Of a DNA stretch of 64,000 nucleotides, positions 1 through 8,695 are shown piece by piece. A program made the translations under genes and the position numbers. The DNA is taken from NCBI GenBank assembly GCA_001314655.1, contig LJSF01000022.1, positions 1 to 64,000 of the forward strand, read 5' to 3'. Below the pieces are notes generated by a model that saw only the letters and a program-made list of their open reading frames with translations, was not told where the DNA came from and did not search any database. The stretch is from Rhodobacteraceae bacterium HLUCCA08. Its GTDB lineage: Bacteria; Pseudomonadota; Alphaproteobacteria; Rhodobacterales; Rhodobacteraceae. Each line of letters opens with the position of its first letter. Within the stretch, counting starts at the first letter, position 1.

Positions 1-535
1 GGACGCTGTGACGCGGATCGACGCGATCTTTGCTGTCGAGCGCGAAATTACGGGTCTATCAGCCGCAGCGCGTCTTGACGTGCGCCAGCAGCGTGTCGCA
101 CCGCTGGTCAATGATCTGCATGACTGGATGCTGACCGAGCGGGCCCGAATGTCGAAGCACAACCCTGTCGCCAAAGCGATCAATTACATGGTCGAGGGAA
201 AAGGCCGTTGGGAAGCCTTCACGGCCTTCCTGGGTGACGGGCGACTTTGCCTGACGAATAATGCCGCCGAGCGCGCCCTGCGCGGCATCGCATTAGGCAG
301 AAAGTCGTGGCTTTTTGCTGGCTCTGAGCGTGGCGGCGACAGGGCGGCCTTCATGTATACCCTCATCGTCTCGGCAAAGATGAATGACATTGATCCGCAG
401 GCATGGCTGGCAGACGTCCTGGCCCGGCTGCCGGACTTGCCCGTCGCGCGCGTGCCTGAGTTGCTGCCCTGGCATTGGAAAACACAACAGGACGCCGCCA
501 ACGCAGCCTGACCACGGCCTACGCCGGATGCTTAC
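1..535 (+). mobile_element. IS66-family element, right-end fragment
   Basis: The window opens inside an IS66-type insertion sequence. The transposase C-terminus ends at 511, and GGATGCTTAC at 526-535 reads GTAAGCATCC on the other strand, which is the kind of terminus IS66 elements carry (they usually start with GTAAGC). The element therefore most likely ends at 535. IS66 elements make 8-bp target duplications, which would make CCCTTTGA at 536-543 the duplicated target, but the left end lies outside the window so this cannot be tested here. Confidence 0.7.
2..511 (+). CDS. IS66 family transposase, C-terminal part (5' end outside window)
   Basis: The reading frame is open from base 2, so the gene starts upstream of the window; the GTG at position 8 is not a credible start. 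About 169 C-terminal residues are present. The stretch CLTNNAAERALRGIALGRKSW followed by GSERGGDRAAFMYTLI is characteristic of the IS66 TnpC DDE transposase: the E of NNAAERALR is the last residue of the catalytic triad, and the C-terminal tail ends in the usual LLPWHW. The protein cuts and joins the ends of its own element. No frameshift is visible in the part present. Codon use is less GC-biased than in the downstream genes, as expected for an acquired element. Confidence 0.88.
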   Translation, partial: DAVTRIDAIFAVEREITGLSAAARLDVRQQRVAPLVNDLHDWMLTERARMSKHNPVAKAINYMVEGKGRWEAFTAFLGDGRLCLTNNAAERALRGIALGRKSWLFAGSERGGDRAAFMYTLIVSAKMNDIDPQAWLADVLARLPDLPVARVPELLPWHWKTQQDAANAA

Positions 536-839
536 CCCTTTGACAACTTCTCAACATCCGGGATACATAGTCACACGCATAAGTGAGACACAAAACGAAA
601 CCTCTCACTTGGTATCCTAAGTTATTCAATGACTTGGATTGTTGGAGGCAAGTCCGGTACTCGCCTCCATTTCACCACGGATCACCACGGATCACCGCAC
701 AGGTCGCCGCAGCGCCGGGTGCGGCACGGGACGCGGCACGGGGCGCGCGGCATGCGCCCGCCGGTGCCGCCATGCGGTCCGGATGCCGCCGGCACCGGGG
801 GTCTGCGACCCGCGCCGGTCTGTCCGCCGGCTTGGACAA
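536..839. other. intergenic spacer without a recognisable gene
   Basis: About 300 bases between the IS end and the first Pot-like gene. The first 120 bases are AT-richer than anything else nearby. TCACCACGGA is repeated twice in tandem at 671-690 with a partial third copy, followed by a low-complexity G/C tract of GGCACGGGACGC-type repeats at about 720-760. No open frame here has coding-like composition, and no clear terminator for the leftward operon is visible. Confidence 0.6.
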
Positions 840-1925
840 TCAGTCGTTCAGAACCGCCATGTTGTCCGCCTCCCAGCCGATCCAGACCGGGTCGGTGCCA
901 AGCGCCCGGCCGATCTCGGCGTCCACATAGGACTTGAGCAGCGCATCCTCCCCATCGCCCACCGCGATCTGCATCAGCATCCGGCTTCCCAGAAAGGTCT
1001 TGCCGACGACGCGGCCCTGCACCGCGTTTTCGGTCGCCGGACGCTCGGCGTGAAAGCCCAGCTTTTCGAGCCGGACCGAGGCGGTGATCGGCGTGCCGTC
1101 ACCGGGCAGCGTGCTGGGCGCCTTGCCCTTGAGCGTGGTGCCCTGCCAATCCATCACCACCTTGTCGCCCTCGGTGCCGCGCATCCGGCCCGACAGCAGG
1201 TTGGTTTCGCCGACGAACTCGGCGACGAAGCGGCTGGCGGGGCGGAAATACAGCTCTTCGGGGGTGCCGTCCTGTTCGATCCGGCCCTTGTTCATCACCA
1301 CGATCCGGTCGGACATGGTCAGTGCCTCTTCCTGGTCATGGGTGACGAAAAAGAACGTCTTGTGGGTGCGGCGCTGGATCGACTTGAGTTCCTGCTGGAC
1401 CTGACCGCGCAGCTTGGCGTCGAGCGCGCCCAGCGGCTCGTCCAGCAGCAGCAGCGCCGGGTCCGGCGCCAGGGCCCGGGCAAGCGCCACCCGCTGGCGT
1501 TGCCCGCCCGACAGCTGGATCGGATAGCGGGCGCCGAACGCGTCAAGTTCGAGGAACGACAGGATCTCGTCCAGGCGGCGCTGGATCGCGGCCCGGCCCA
1601 TCCCCTTGAGTTCCAGCCCGAACGCGATGTTCTGCGCCACCGTCATGTGCGGAAACAGCGCGTAATCCTGGAACACCATGTTGACGTGGCGCTTTTCCGG
1701 CGGCTGGTTGGTCACGTCCTCGCCGTCCAGGATCACCCGCCCCGCGGTCGGGCGTTCGAACCCGCCGAGGATGCGCAGCGTCGTGGACTTGCCGCAGCCC
1801 GAGGGGCCGAGGAAGGTCACGAATTCGCCCCGGGCGATGTCCAGGGTCAATTCGTCCAGCGCGACGGTATCGCCGAAATGCTTGGACAGGCCCTCGATGC
1901 GGACAAGCGGTGTCTGGTCGGTCAT
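840..1925 (-). CDS. polyamine-type ABC transporter ATP-binding protein (PotA-like)
   Basis: A 361-residue importer ATPase that would energise uptake by the two permeases encoded just upstream. It has Walker A GPSGCGKST near residue 40, Q-loop VFQDYALFPH, signature LSGGQRQRVALARAL, Walker B LLLLDEPLGALD and switch histidine FVTHDQEEA. The extended C-terminal part (from about residue 240, starting FVGETNLLSGRM) is the TOBE-type regulatory domain usual for PotA/PotG proteins. It is the last gene of the leftward operon, 3 nt after the preceding permease gene. The Pot/Pho-type class is clear; the substrate is not, and polyamine, opine or another amine compound are all possible. Confidence 0.9.
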   Translation of the reverse strand: MTDQTPLVRIEGLSKHFGDTVALDELTLDIARGEFVTFLGPSGCGKSTTLRILGGFERPTAGRVILDGEDVTNQPPEKRHVNMVFQDYALFPHMTVAQNIAFGLELKGMGRAAIQRRLDEILSFLELDAFGARYPIQLSGGQRQRVALARALAPDPALLLLDEPLGALDAKLRGQVQQELKSIQRRTHKTFFFVTHDQEEALTMSDRIVVMNKGRIEQDGTPEELYFRPASRFVAEFVGETNLLSGRMRGTEGDKVVMDWQGTTLKGKAPSTLPGDGTPITASVRLEKLGFHAERPATENAVQGRVVGKTFLGSRMLMQIAVGDGEDALLKSYVDAEIGRALGTDPVWIGWEADNMAVLND

Positions 1926-1928
1926 GGC

Positions 1929-2732
1929 TCAGCTGTCCTTGTTCATGCGGCGGGTGAAACGCTCGGCCCAGACGCCGATCACGGCGGTCAGAACCAGGGC
2001 CACGGTCGCGATGGCGTTGATTTCGGGGCTCATGCCGGAGCGCAGCTTGGCAAAGATCAGCACCGGCAGGGTCGGCTCGTAGCCGCCCAGGAAGAACGAC
2101 CGGACGAAATCGTCGAAGCTGAGCAGCAGGCAGAAGATCGACGCGCCCAGGATCGCCGGCACCAGGTAGGGCAGCGTGATCCGAAGAAAGGTGATCATCG
2201 GGTCGGCGCCCAGGTCGCGGGCGGCCTCGATCTGGCTCTTCGGCAGGGTCGACAGCCGCGCCATGACCACCAGCACGACGAAGGGCACGTTGTGCACCGC
2301 ATGGGCCCAGACGATCGCGCCCATGCCCGGTTCGATCCCCAGAAAGCGGGCATAGATCCGGAACGCGATCGCCGAGATGATCCCCGGCACCAGCGCCGGC
2401 AACAGGGTCATGCCGAACATCGCCGTGCGGCCCCAGAACTTGCGTCCTTCCAGCAGGACCGCGATCCAGATGCCGACGATGACCGAGATCAGGGTCGACA
2501 GCACGGCGATGGCGACCGAATAGGCAAAGGTCGACACCACTTCGGCATCGGCGAAGATGCCGGTATACCAGTCAAGGGTCCAGGACGTGATCGGAAAGCC
2601 GATGAAGTTGGACTCCTTGAACCCCATCAGCACCATCAGGATCAGCGGCACGAAGACATAGAGGACGAACGCCCAGTAGATGCAGGCCAGGAAGATGCGG
2701 TTGCCACGGAACAGTTCGACGCGGTCGTTCAT
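1929..2732 (-). CDS. ABC transporter permease (PotC/PotI-like)
   Basis: A 267-residue inner-membrane permease with about six hydrophobic segments. The EAA loop that contacts the ATPase is seen as EAARDLGADPMITFLRITLPYL. The start is the ATG at 2730-2732, which overlaps the stop of the upstream permease by 4 nt (ATGA), the usual coupling for a PotB/PotC pair. The same frame remains open upstream, but that part is an out-of-frame reading of the other permease gene. With its partner it forms the membrane channel of the Pot-like importer. Confidence 0.9.
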   Translation of the reverse strand: MNDRVELFRGNRIFLACIYWAFVLYVFVPLILMVLMGFKESNFIGFPITSWTLDWYTGIFADAEVVSTFAYSVAIAVLSTLISVIVGIWIAVLLEGRKFWGRTAMFGMTLLPALVPGIISAIAFRIYARFLGIEPGMGAIVWAHAVHNVPFVVLVVMARLSTLPKSQIEAARDLGADPMITFLRITLPYLVPAILGASIFCLLLSFDDFVRSFFLGGYEPTLPVLIFAKLRSGMSPEINAIATVALVLTAVIGVWAERFTRRMNKDS

Positions 2733-3715
2733 GTCGCCTCTCCCTTGCGCAGGGATTTCATCAGCTTCTGGAACACCGTGGTGATGATCAGCGCCGCCAT
2801 GAACATGATCGTCGCAAAGGCCGCCCCGGTCGGCCACTGATCCCCGGCGACGTGAAAGAACCCGGCGATGGTTTCGGCGAACACCGTGGTCGACGGCCCG
2901 CCCAGCAGGACCGGGGTGGCGTAGAACCCGGTCGAGATCAGGAAGACCAGCGTGCAACCCGAAGAGATCCCCTCGATGGTCAGCGGCAGGGACACCCGGC
3001 GGAACCGGGTCCAGGCGCCGGCGCCCAGGTCGGCGGCGGCCTCGTTCACGCTTTTCGGCAGCTTCTCCAGCGCCGAATACAGCGGCAGCAGCATGTAGAG
3101 CGCGGTCAGGTAGACGATGCCGACGCCCATGGAAAAGCTGGTATACATGAAGGGAATGGGCCGGTCGATCAGGCCGAGCGTCTTGAGCACCAGGTTCACC
3201 GCGCCGGTGTTGCCCAGCAGGATCATGATCGCGTAGGTGCGCACGATCTCGCCGACCCAGAACGGGATCAGCAACAGCAGCAGCAGCAGCATCTGGTTCT
3301 TGCGGCTGACATGGCGGGCCAGGAAATAGGCCACCGGGTAGGTCAGGATCAGCGTGCAGAAGGTGAAGACCACGGCGAAGATCAGGGTGCGGAAGAACGG
3401 CATCCAGAAGATGCTGTCGCCGAAGAACCGCGCGTAATTGTCCAGGGTAAAGCTTTGCTCGACCCCCGGGGCGACCGGGTAGGCATCGGTCAGCGAAACC
3501 CGCATCATCTGCAGCATCGGGCCGAGGTGCTGGGTCAGGACCCACAGGATCGGAAACGCGGCAAGGATCAGGAACTGCCGCCGGGGCGAGGCCGTCGCCA
3601 GCCGCATCAGCCCGTGATACGGCCCCCAGCCGGCCAGCCGGCCCCAGAAGGTCCGGTCCGAGGGGCGCTCGGCGTTGGGCTGCCCGTTTTTCCGTGCCGC
3701 TGCGTCGTAGGTCAT
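2729..3715 (-). CDS. ABC transporter permease (PotB/PotH-like)
   Basis: A 328-residue permease with a hydrophilic N-terminal extension of about 45 residues, then the first membrane helix (FLILAAFPILWVLTQHL) and a periplasmic loop typical of PotB. The EAA motif appears as EAAADLGAGAWTRFRRVSLPL. A polyleucine run (QMLLLLLLLIP) marks one helix. It pairs with the downstream permease through a 4-nt overlap. A strong hairpin lies between it and the substrate-binding-protein gene. Confidence 0.9.
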   Translation of the reverse strand: MTYDAAARKNGQPNAERPSDRTFWGRLAGWGPYHGLMRLATASPRRQFLILAAFPILWVLTQHLGPMLQMMRVSLTDAYPVAPGVEQSFTLDNYARFFGDSIFWMPFFRTLIFAVVFTFCTLILTYPVAYFLARHVSRKNQMLLLLLLLIPFWVGEIVRTYAIMILLGNTGAVNLVLKTLGLIDRPIPFMYTSFSMGVGIVYLTALYMLLPLYSALEKLPKSVNEAAADLGAGAWTRFRRVSLPLTIEGISSGCTLVFLISTGFYATPVLLGGPSTTVFAETIAGFFHVAGDQWPTGAAFATIMFMAALIITTVFQKLMKSLRKGEAT

Positions 3716-3745
3716 GCACTCTGCTTTCAGGTCGGTCTTCGGGGT

Positions 3746-3780
3746 GCCCCGCCCCGCGCGTCGATGGCGCGGGACGGGGC
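3746..3780 (-). terminator. intercistronic hairpin after the binding-protein gene
   Basis: A 14-bp stem with one mismatch (GCCCCGCCCCGCGC at 3746-3759 against 3767-3780) and a 7-nt loop lies between the binding-protein gene and the permease genes. There is no U tract. Such hairpins commonly stabilise the upstream message or partly stop transcription, so that the binding protein is made in excess over the membrane subunits. That role is inferred; the hairpin is seen directly. Confidence 0.55.
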
Positions 3781-3791
3781 GGGATCTGCGA

Positions 3792-4901
3792 TCAGGCGGC
3801 CTTGATGGCTTCGACCGCCGGATCGACGAGGCCGTATTTCATCTCGTTCGCTTCGGCCCGGAAGAACTGGAGATTGGCCAGCTGCTCTTCGGGGAACGAG
3901 GTCGACTTGCGCTCCAGATCGGTCAGATACTGGTCCGAATCCTTGTAGGTCGAGATGAAGCCCGACGCCTTGGTCATCGCCGCACCGACCTCGGGCGAGG
4001 CGAGGATCGCGTCGAGGAAGGTATAGGCGTTGTCGGCGTTCGGCGCGTTGTTGGTGATGTTGAACGTGTAGACGAAACCGTAAGAGCCTTCGTTCGGGAT
4101 CGCCATGCCCAGCGGGAAGCCGTCATTGATCAGCGCCGCGGCCGGACCGTTCCAGGAATGGCCCAGCACGATGTCCTGGTTGACCATCATCTGCTGGAAC
4201 TCGGCGCCGCTGTCGTAATACTTGCGCACCAGCGGCTTGTGCTCGATCAGGAAGGCCTTGGCCTCTTCGACGATCTCGGCGGCGCGTTCGGGGTCGTCCA
4301 TATAGGCGACCATGTTGCCGTCATGGCCCATCATCAGCATGACGATGCTCATCATGTCCTGGATGATATAGGCGGTCTGGCCACGATAGGTTTCGCTGAA
4401 CAGCGTGTCCCAGGTCAGCGCCTCTTCGGCCGAGACATAATCGGTGTTGTAGGACAGCACCTCCATCCCGGACAGGATCGGGGCGCCCCACTTGTTGTCG
4501 TTGATCGTCGCCCAGTCGGATTCCGAGAAGGTCGGGTTGATGTTGCCCCAGTTGGTCAGCCGGTCGGTGTCCAGCGGCGCCAGCAATTCGTTGTCGATGA
4601 ATTGCAGGAAGCGGTGGCCGGCGACGGTCATGATGTCGACGGTGGGGTTGGGCTGTTCGGCGGCCAGCAGGTTGAACTGCTTGCCCTGGTCGTCGACCAG
4701 GCGGATGTTCACCTTGATGCCCGTCTCGGCCTCGAACTGCGCCTTGAAGGCTTCGGGGACGAAATCGTTGTAGGTCCAGATATTCACCTCGCCGCCCGAT
4801 TGGGCATGGGCGCGCCGCAGATAGGCGGGCGAGGCCAGCGCGGCGCCGGTGGCGGCGGCGGTGCCGATGAAGCGGCGGCGGTTGAGGATCAGTTTCGTCA
4901 T
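3792..4901 (-). CDS. extracellular solute-binding protein (PotD/PotF-like), Tat-type signal
   Basis: A 369-residue periplasmic binding protein. The N-terminus NRRRFIGTAAATGAAL is a twin-arginine signal with a hydrophobic stretch and a probable AHA cleavage site, so it is likely exported folded. The mature part begins VNIWTYNDFVPEAFKAQFEAETGI, the usual opening of PotD-type proteins (class D cluster). It delivers the ligand to the permeases encoded after the hairpin. The operon places it directly after an opine-dehydrogenase-family gene, so the ligand may be an opine-like or amino compound rather than a simple polyamine; that is inference. Confidence 0.88.
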   Translation of the reverse strand: MTKLILNRRRFIGTAAATGAALASPAYLRRAHAQSGGEVNIWTYNDFVPEAFKAQFEAETGIKVNIRLVDDQGKQFNLLAAEQPNPTVDIMTVAGHRFLQFIDNELLAPLDTDRLTNWGNINPTFSESDWATINDNKWGAPILSGMEVLSYNTDYVSAEEALTWDTLFSETYRGQTAYIIQDMMSIVMLMMGHDGNMVAYMDDPERAAEIVEEAKAFLIEHKPLVRKYYDSGAEFQQMMVNQDIVLGHSWNGPAAALINDGFPLGMAIPNEGSYGFVYTFNITNNAPNADNAYTFLDAILASPEVGAAMTKASGFISTYKDSDQYLTDLERKSTSFPEEQLANLQFFRAEANEMKYGLVDPAVEAIKAA

Positions 4902-4954
4902 GGTTGGTCTCCTTGTTGGTCTGGTTGGTGGTTGTTTTTACGTCTCGTGGCGCC

Positions 4955-6052
4955 TCAGGCGCGGGTCGGCTGCCGCAGCAGCCCTGTCCTGGCGGCCCGT
5001 TTCAGGTCGTCCAGGTCATAGCGGTCCAGTTGCAATGCGGTCAGGATCTCGTTTTCCTGTTCGAAATCAATACCATACATCGCGGAAAAGATGCGGATCC
5101 CGGCCTCGTGCAGCGGTGCGGGGCACCCTGCCAGGCGGCCCAGGGCGGCGGTCAGGACCAGCCCGTAGGGCACGTCCTCGGTGACGTAGCGGCTGTCGGC
5201 GGTGGCCGGCCCGGTGCCGCCATTGCCCTGTTCGTGCATCTGCTGGTTCATCTGCGAAATCGACGCGACGGGCACATGAAACGACAGGTGGAAATGCTCG
5301 AAGATCGTCTTGACCTCGAGCCCCAGCGCCCGGGCGATCGCCAGCCGTTCAAGGTCCAGCTGCTCCAGCAGGCGGCCGACCTTGGGGGTGACGTTCTGGC
5401 CCTGGCTCCAGGTTTCGCCGCGTTCCATCCGGGTGATGTTGCCCAGGGCGATGCCCATGTGGTTCTGGGGGTTGAGATTGGACAGCGAAATCGCCAGCAA
5501 GCCGTCGCGGGGCTGGAACCGGTCGCCGAACAGGTCCCGGCACAGGGCCAGCGCCTGATCCGACCGGTCCTCGGGCACGGTGCACAGATCGACGCGACTG
5601 CGCACGGTATTGACCGCGACCTCGGTGCCCGATTGCCGCCGGCCGGTGCAGATGGTGGTGCCCCAGGCGGTGACCGGCACGGTGACGCCACGCTCGGCCA
5701 GGCGCCGGGTCAGGTAGACCGCCCCGAGCGAGGCATGGGACGACACGATCACCTGGTGGCGCGCTTCGACATGCGGGATCAGCGCGTCGAACACGGTCTT
5801 GTGGCCATAGCCGGGCAACGCGATGACCAGCACATCGGTGTCACGGGCAAGCTGTGCGGCACTGTCGGCGATCCGGGGCGCGAACCGCGTCTCGATCGCG
5901 CCGGTCGCCGTCAGGTCGGCACCCTGCGACAGTTCGGCCGTGCCCTTGCCCGAAGGCGACCACAGCATCGGATCGTGCCCCGCCGCGTGCAACAGCGCCG
6001 CCGTGCCGAAAGCGATCGAGCCCGCCCCTGCGAGTCCTACTGTCCTGCCCAC
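4955..6052 (-). CDS. NAD/NADP octopine/nopaline dehydrogenase family protein
   Basis: A 365-residue cytoplasmic oxidoreductase. The N-terminus VGLAGAGSIAFGTAALLHAAGH is a Rossmann GxGxxA/G fold, and the C-terminal half matches the helical opine-dehydrogenase domain, including the substrate-site region NPQNHMGIALGN. Family members reductively join, or oxidatively split, an amino acid and a 2-oxo acid. The GTG at 6050-6052 was chosen because GGGGAGA lies 5 nt upstream; the frame stays open to 6175, but that extension has no homology-like features. It sits between the CMD pair and the transporter, suggesting it acts on the imported compound. The substrate is unknown. Confidence 0.82.
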   Translation of the reverse strand: MGRTVGLAGAGSIAFGTAALLHAAGHDPMLWSPSGKGTAELSQGADLTATGAIETRFAPRIADSAAQLARDTDVLVIALPGYGHKTVFDALIPHVEARHQVIVSSHASLGAVYLTRRLAERGVTVPVTAWGTTICTGRRQSGTEVAVNTVRSRVDLCTVPEDRSDQALALCRDLFGDRFQPRDGLLAISLSNLNPQNHMGIALGNITRMERGETWSQGQNVTPKVGRLLEQLDLERLAIARALGLEVKTIFEHFHLSFHVPVASISQMNQQMHEQGNGGTGPATADSRYVTEDVPYGLVLTAALGRLAGCPAPLHEAGIRIFSAMYGIDFEQENEILTALQLDRYDLDDLKRAARTGLLRQPTRA

Positions 6053-6131
6053 GTGATCTCCCCGATTCGCATCTCTTGTGTTTACCTTAATCCACCATAA
6101 CGGATCAAATTCCGTTATACGAAAATATCTC

Positions 6132-6722
6132 TCATGTCGCGGTTTCCGGCTGCCGCACCGGGTCGCCCAGCACATGCATCAGCCGATTGGCCCAGCCGAA
6201 CAAGGCCGCCGACAGGACCAGGTCCAGCATCTCGGCCGCGTCCAGGCCGGCGGCCGTCAGGGCGGCCAGATGCTCGGGCCCGGCCTCGGACGGGGCCCGG
6301 GACAGCGCCACGGCGAAATCGAAGATCGCCCGGTCGCGCGGGTCCAGATCGGCCCCTGCCCCGTCGCGGAACAGCTTGTCCGTCACCTCGGTCGATTTCT
6401 CGATCTGCGCGTGGCGCATGGCATGGACGGCCGCGCAATAGATGCAGTGATTGACCATCGACGCGCCCAGCGCACCCAGTTCACGCTCGGCCCGGCTCAT
6501 CCCGCCCGCGTCATACATGATCGCATTGAACAGCGGTGAACGCACGGTCAGGCTTTCGGCATCATGGGCCAGCGTCAGAAGGTAGTCGGAGACCTTGGTG
6601 TTCGAGGGCGTGACCTGCAGCGCGGCCAGCTGGTCCTCGGTCGCCTCGGCAAGGTCGACCGGCGTCAGCCGGGGCTGCCAATGCGGCACGTTGCGGGTGA
6701 ATTTGGTGATGACCTTGCTCAT
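6132..6722 (-). CDS. AhpD/carboxymuconolactone decarboxylase-fold peroxidase-related protein
   Basis: A 196-residue protein with the AhpD-type redox motif HCIYCAAVH (Cys93, Cys96, His100) in an all-helical CMD fold. AhpD-like proteins use the CxxC pair to reduce peroxides or other oxidised partners. It overlaps the next CMD gene by 4 nt. The pair resembles the two adjacent CMD proteins known from Agrobacterium vitis (Avi_7169 and Avi_7170 families), whose role is undefined. In an operon with a flavin monooxygenase it may deal with reactive intermediates. Confidence 0.8.
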   Translation of the reverse strand: MSKVITKFTRNVPHWQPRLTPVDLAEATEDQLAALQVTPSNTKVSDYLLTLAHDAESLTVRSPLFNAIMYDAGGMSRAERELGALGASMVNHCIYCAAVHAMRHAQIEKSTEVTDKLFRDGAGADLDPRDRAIFDFAVALSRAPSEAGPEHLAALTAAGLDAAEMLDLVLSAALFGWANRLMHVLGDPVRQPETAT

Positions 6723-7192
6723 GACGCCTTTCCGATCAGCCGCAGCCCGGCGATGACGCGGATCTGGTAGCTCAGGAAAGCGTTCAATTCGGCCAGGCGC
6801 ACGATGTCGGCATCGGCCACCCCGGCGGCCTGAAGGCCAGCGATGTCATCGGCCGTGACGTCGCGCGTCGCCATCGCGACCTTGTCCATGAAGGCCACGA
6901 CCGCGGCCAGGCCCTGGGCCGCGCCGTCGGCGTCGGGATGCACCAGGGCGGCAAAGTCCCCGGCCTCGGCGGCATGGCGCGCGGCCAGGTCGGCCGCGCC
7001 GTTCAGCCCGGCGATCCGCGCCGCCAGCGCCGCGCGCAGCGCATGGCTCCAGGGTCCGGGATCGCGGGGCCGCAACACCGCGTTTTCCGCCGCCCGGGTC
7101 AGGGCAAGGATGTTCGCGCGTCCCTTGACCGCCGCCTCCAGGGCCGAGCCCGCGTCGATCGCCACGCTGGTCAGAACGGTGTTGTCGGTCAT
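6719..7192 (-). CDS. CMD-fold protein without the redox cysteines (Avi_7170-like)
   Basis: A 157-residue alanine-rich, helical protein. Its second half (VAFMDKVAMATRDVTADDIAGLQAAGVADADIVRLAELNAF, quoted only as landmarks) resembles the C-terminal half of CMD-family proteins. The whole protein contains no cysteine, so it cannot carry out the AhpD reaction alone. It is translationally coupled on both sides by ATGA overlaps. A structural or substrate-binding partner for the CxxC protein encoded next is the simplest reading. The family assignment is moderately sure; the function is unknown. Confidence 0.65.
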   Translation of the reverse strand: MTDNTVLTSVAIDAGSALEAAVKGRANILALTRAAENAVLRPRDPGPWSHALRAALAARIAGLNGAADLAARHAAEAGDFAALVHPDADGAAQGLAAVVAFMDKVAMATRDVTADDIAGLQAAGVADADIVRLAELNAFLSYQIRVIAGLRLIGKAS

Positions 7193-8658
7193 GCCACTTT
7201 CCCTTTCCGTGTCGCACCGACGTCAAGCTCGGTCGGCGTCCATTCGCTGCCATCCAGTTCCGGCGCGGCATACTCCTGCATCGCCTGCCAGTGATGCGCG
7301 ACGTCTTCGGCGTAAAGGCTGGCCGCCAGTTCGCGGGCCAGCCAGCTTGCCCCGTCCGAGATGCCGGGGATATCGCCGCTGACCTTGCCCAGGCTGGCCG
7401 AGGCGCCGTAGTTGAAGCAATAGACATTGGACAGCCAGGGCGCCGTCCCGGGCACCTTTTCGCGAAAGGTGAAATCGGGGTTCAGATAGGGAAACCGGCC
7501 CAGGTCGCGGGAGTGTTCGTCGGCCGGCGGCGTGTAGACATCCTGCCACAGCAGGATATCGCCCGCCGCATCGCCGAATTCGGTTCGCGACAGCGGGTCG
7601 ATGGTGAAACCGGTGCCCAGGATCACGAAATCCGCCGCATAGGCGCTGCCATCGGCAAAACCGACCTGCACCGCGCCGTCCCGTTCGATCGTCGACACCA
7701 CCGCCTTGCCGAAGTGGAAATAGGCATTGGGGTGGCGGCTGACCCGCAGGGTCGAGCCATGCGGCGGCGGGGTCTGGGTGGCGAAGGAATATTGCATGAA
7801 CCGCCAGCGCCATGCGTCCGACAGGCCGGCATAGCCGGCGGTGAACCCGAAAGACCCGATCCCCATCATCTTGTTGATCGTCGGCATTTCGGCGCGCCGG
7901 ATCAGGTGGCGGACCTCGGCCGCGCCATGTTCCAGCGCCTCGGCGGCATTGTCCACGGCCGAGGCGCCCACGCCCACGACCGCCACGCGCTTGTCCCTGA
8001 GCGCGGCAAAGTCGATCTCGTCGGCGCTGTGGGCCCAGAACCGGCGATCCAGCCCGGAGACGAAGTCGGGGATGTTCGGCTGCCCGGTGCCGTCGCGCCC
8101 GGTGGCAAAGACCAGCTTGCGGGTCAGGATCGAACCTTCGGCCGCGCCGGACAGGTGCAGCCGCAGCAGATCGCCCTCGGGTTCGACCAGGTCGACCGAC
8201 ACCCCGTTCTCGATCGGGATATCCAGGACCGAGCGATACCATTTGAGGTAATCCATCCACATCGGGCGCGGGATCTTGTCCAGCGCCGCCCAGTCGCGGC
8301 TGCCGAACTGCGCCCGATACCAGGCCTGGAAGGTCAGCGCGCCGTGGCCATAGGCCGGCCCCGTCAGCTCCTTGGGCGATCGCAGCGTCTCCATCCGGGC
8401 ATAGGTCAGCCAGGGGCCCTCGACGCCGCGGGGGCTGCGGTCGAGCACGCGGATATTGTGCATCCCGCCGGTCCTGAGCGCGAGCCAGGCGACCATGCCG
8501 CACATGCCGCCGCCGATGATCACCACGTCGCTGACCTCCGCGCGCCGCGGCACCCAATCCTTGCCCGGCCAGCAGAGGAATGTCAGATCCTCGCGCAGGC
8601 GCGCTTCGAGCGCGGGCAGGCCCTTGCCGTCGATCGGGAAAACTGCGTCCTGTGTCAT
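7189..8658 (-). CDS. FAD-dependent monooxygenase / NAD(P)-binding protein
   Basis: A 489-residue flavoprotein. The FAD-binding Rossmann motif IIGGGMCGMVAWLAL is near residue 45, the FATG motif ends the first domain, and a second dinucleotide motif VGVGASAVDNAAEAL binds NADPH. The layout resembles flavin-containing or N-hydroxylating monooxygenases. The ATG at 8656-8658 has AAAGGA 7 nt upstream and was preferred over the upstream ATG at 8679, which has no ribosome-binding site. It lies 37 nt after the MFS gene and overlaps the CMD gene by 4 nt. It probably oxidises the imported substrate at nitrogen, sulfur or carbon; which one cannot be read from the sequence. Confidence 0.82.
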   Translation of the reverse strand: MTQDAVFPIDGKGLPALEARLREDLTFLCWPGKDWVPRRAEVSDVVIIGGGMCGMVAWLALRTGGMHNIRVLDRSPRGVEGPWLTYARMETLRSPKELTGPAYGHGALTFQAWYRAQFGSRDWAALDKIPRPMWMDYLKWYRSVLDIPIENGVSVDLVEPEGDLLRLHLSGAAEGSILTRKLVFATGRDGTGQPNIPDFVSGLDRRFWAHSADEIDFAALRDKRVAVVGVGASAVDNAAEALEHGAAEVRHLIRRAEMPTINKMMGIGSFGFTAGYAGLSDAWRWRFMQYSFATQTPPPHGSTLRVSRHPNAYFHFGKAVVSTIERDGAVQVGFADGSAYAADFVILGTGFTIDPLSRTEFGDAAGDILLWQDVYTPPADEHSRDLGRFPYLNPDFTFREKVPGTAPWLSNVYCFNYGASASLGKVSGDIPGISDGASWLARELAASLYAEDVAHHWQAMQEYAAPELDGSEWTPTELDVGATRKGKVA

Positions 8659-8695
8659 GTCGTCCTTTCTGTCGAGCATGGCGCTGCGCTTCGGC

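Noticed and set aside
671-694. TCACCACGGA tandem repeat as a possible CRISPR or iteron array
   Set aside because: Only two full copies in direct tandem, with no spacers and no nearby cas or replication genes.
639-2840. A 733-codon plus-strand open frame
   Set aside because: It is antisense to the PotA-like and permease genes, has Arg/Gln/His/Asp-rich low-complexity translation typical of an antisense frame in GC-rich DNA, and contains no family motif.
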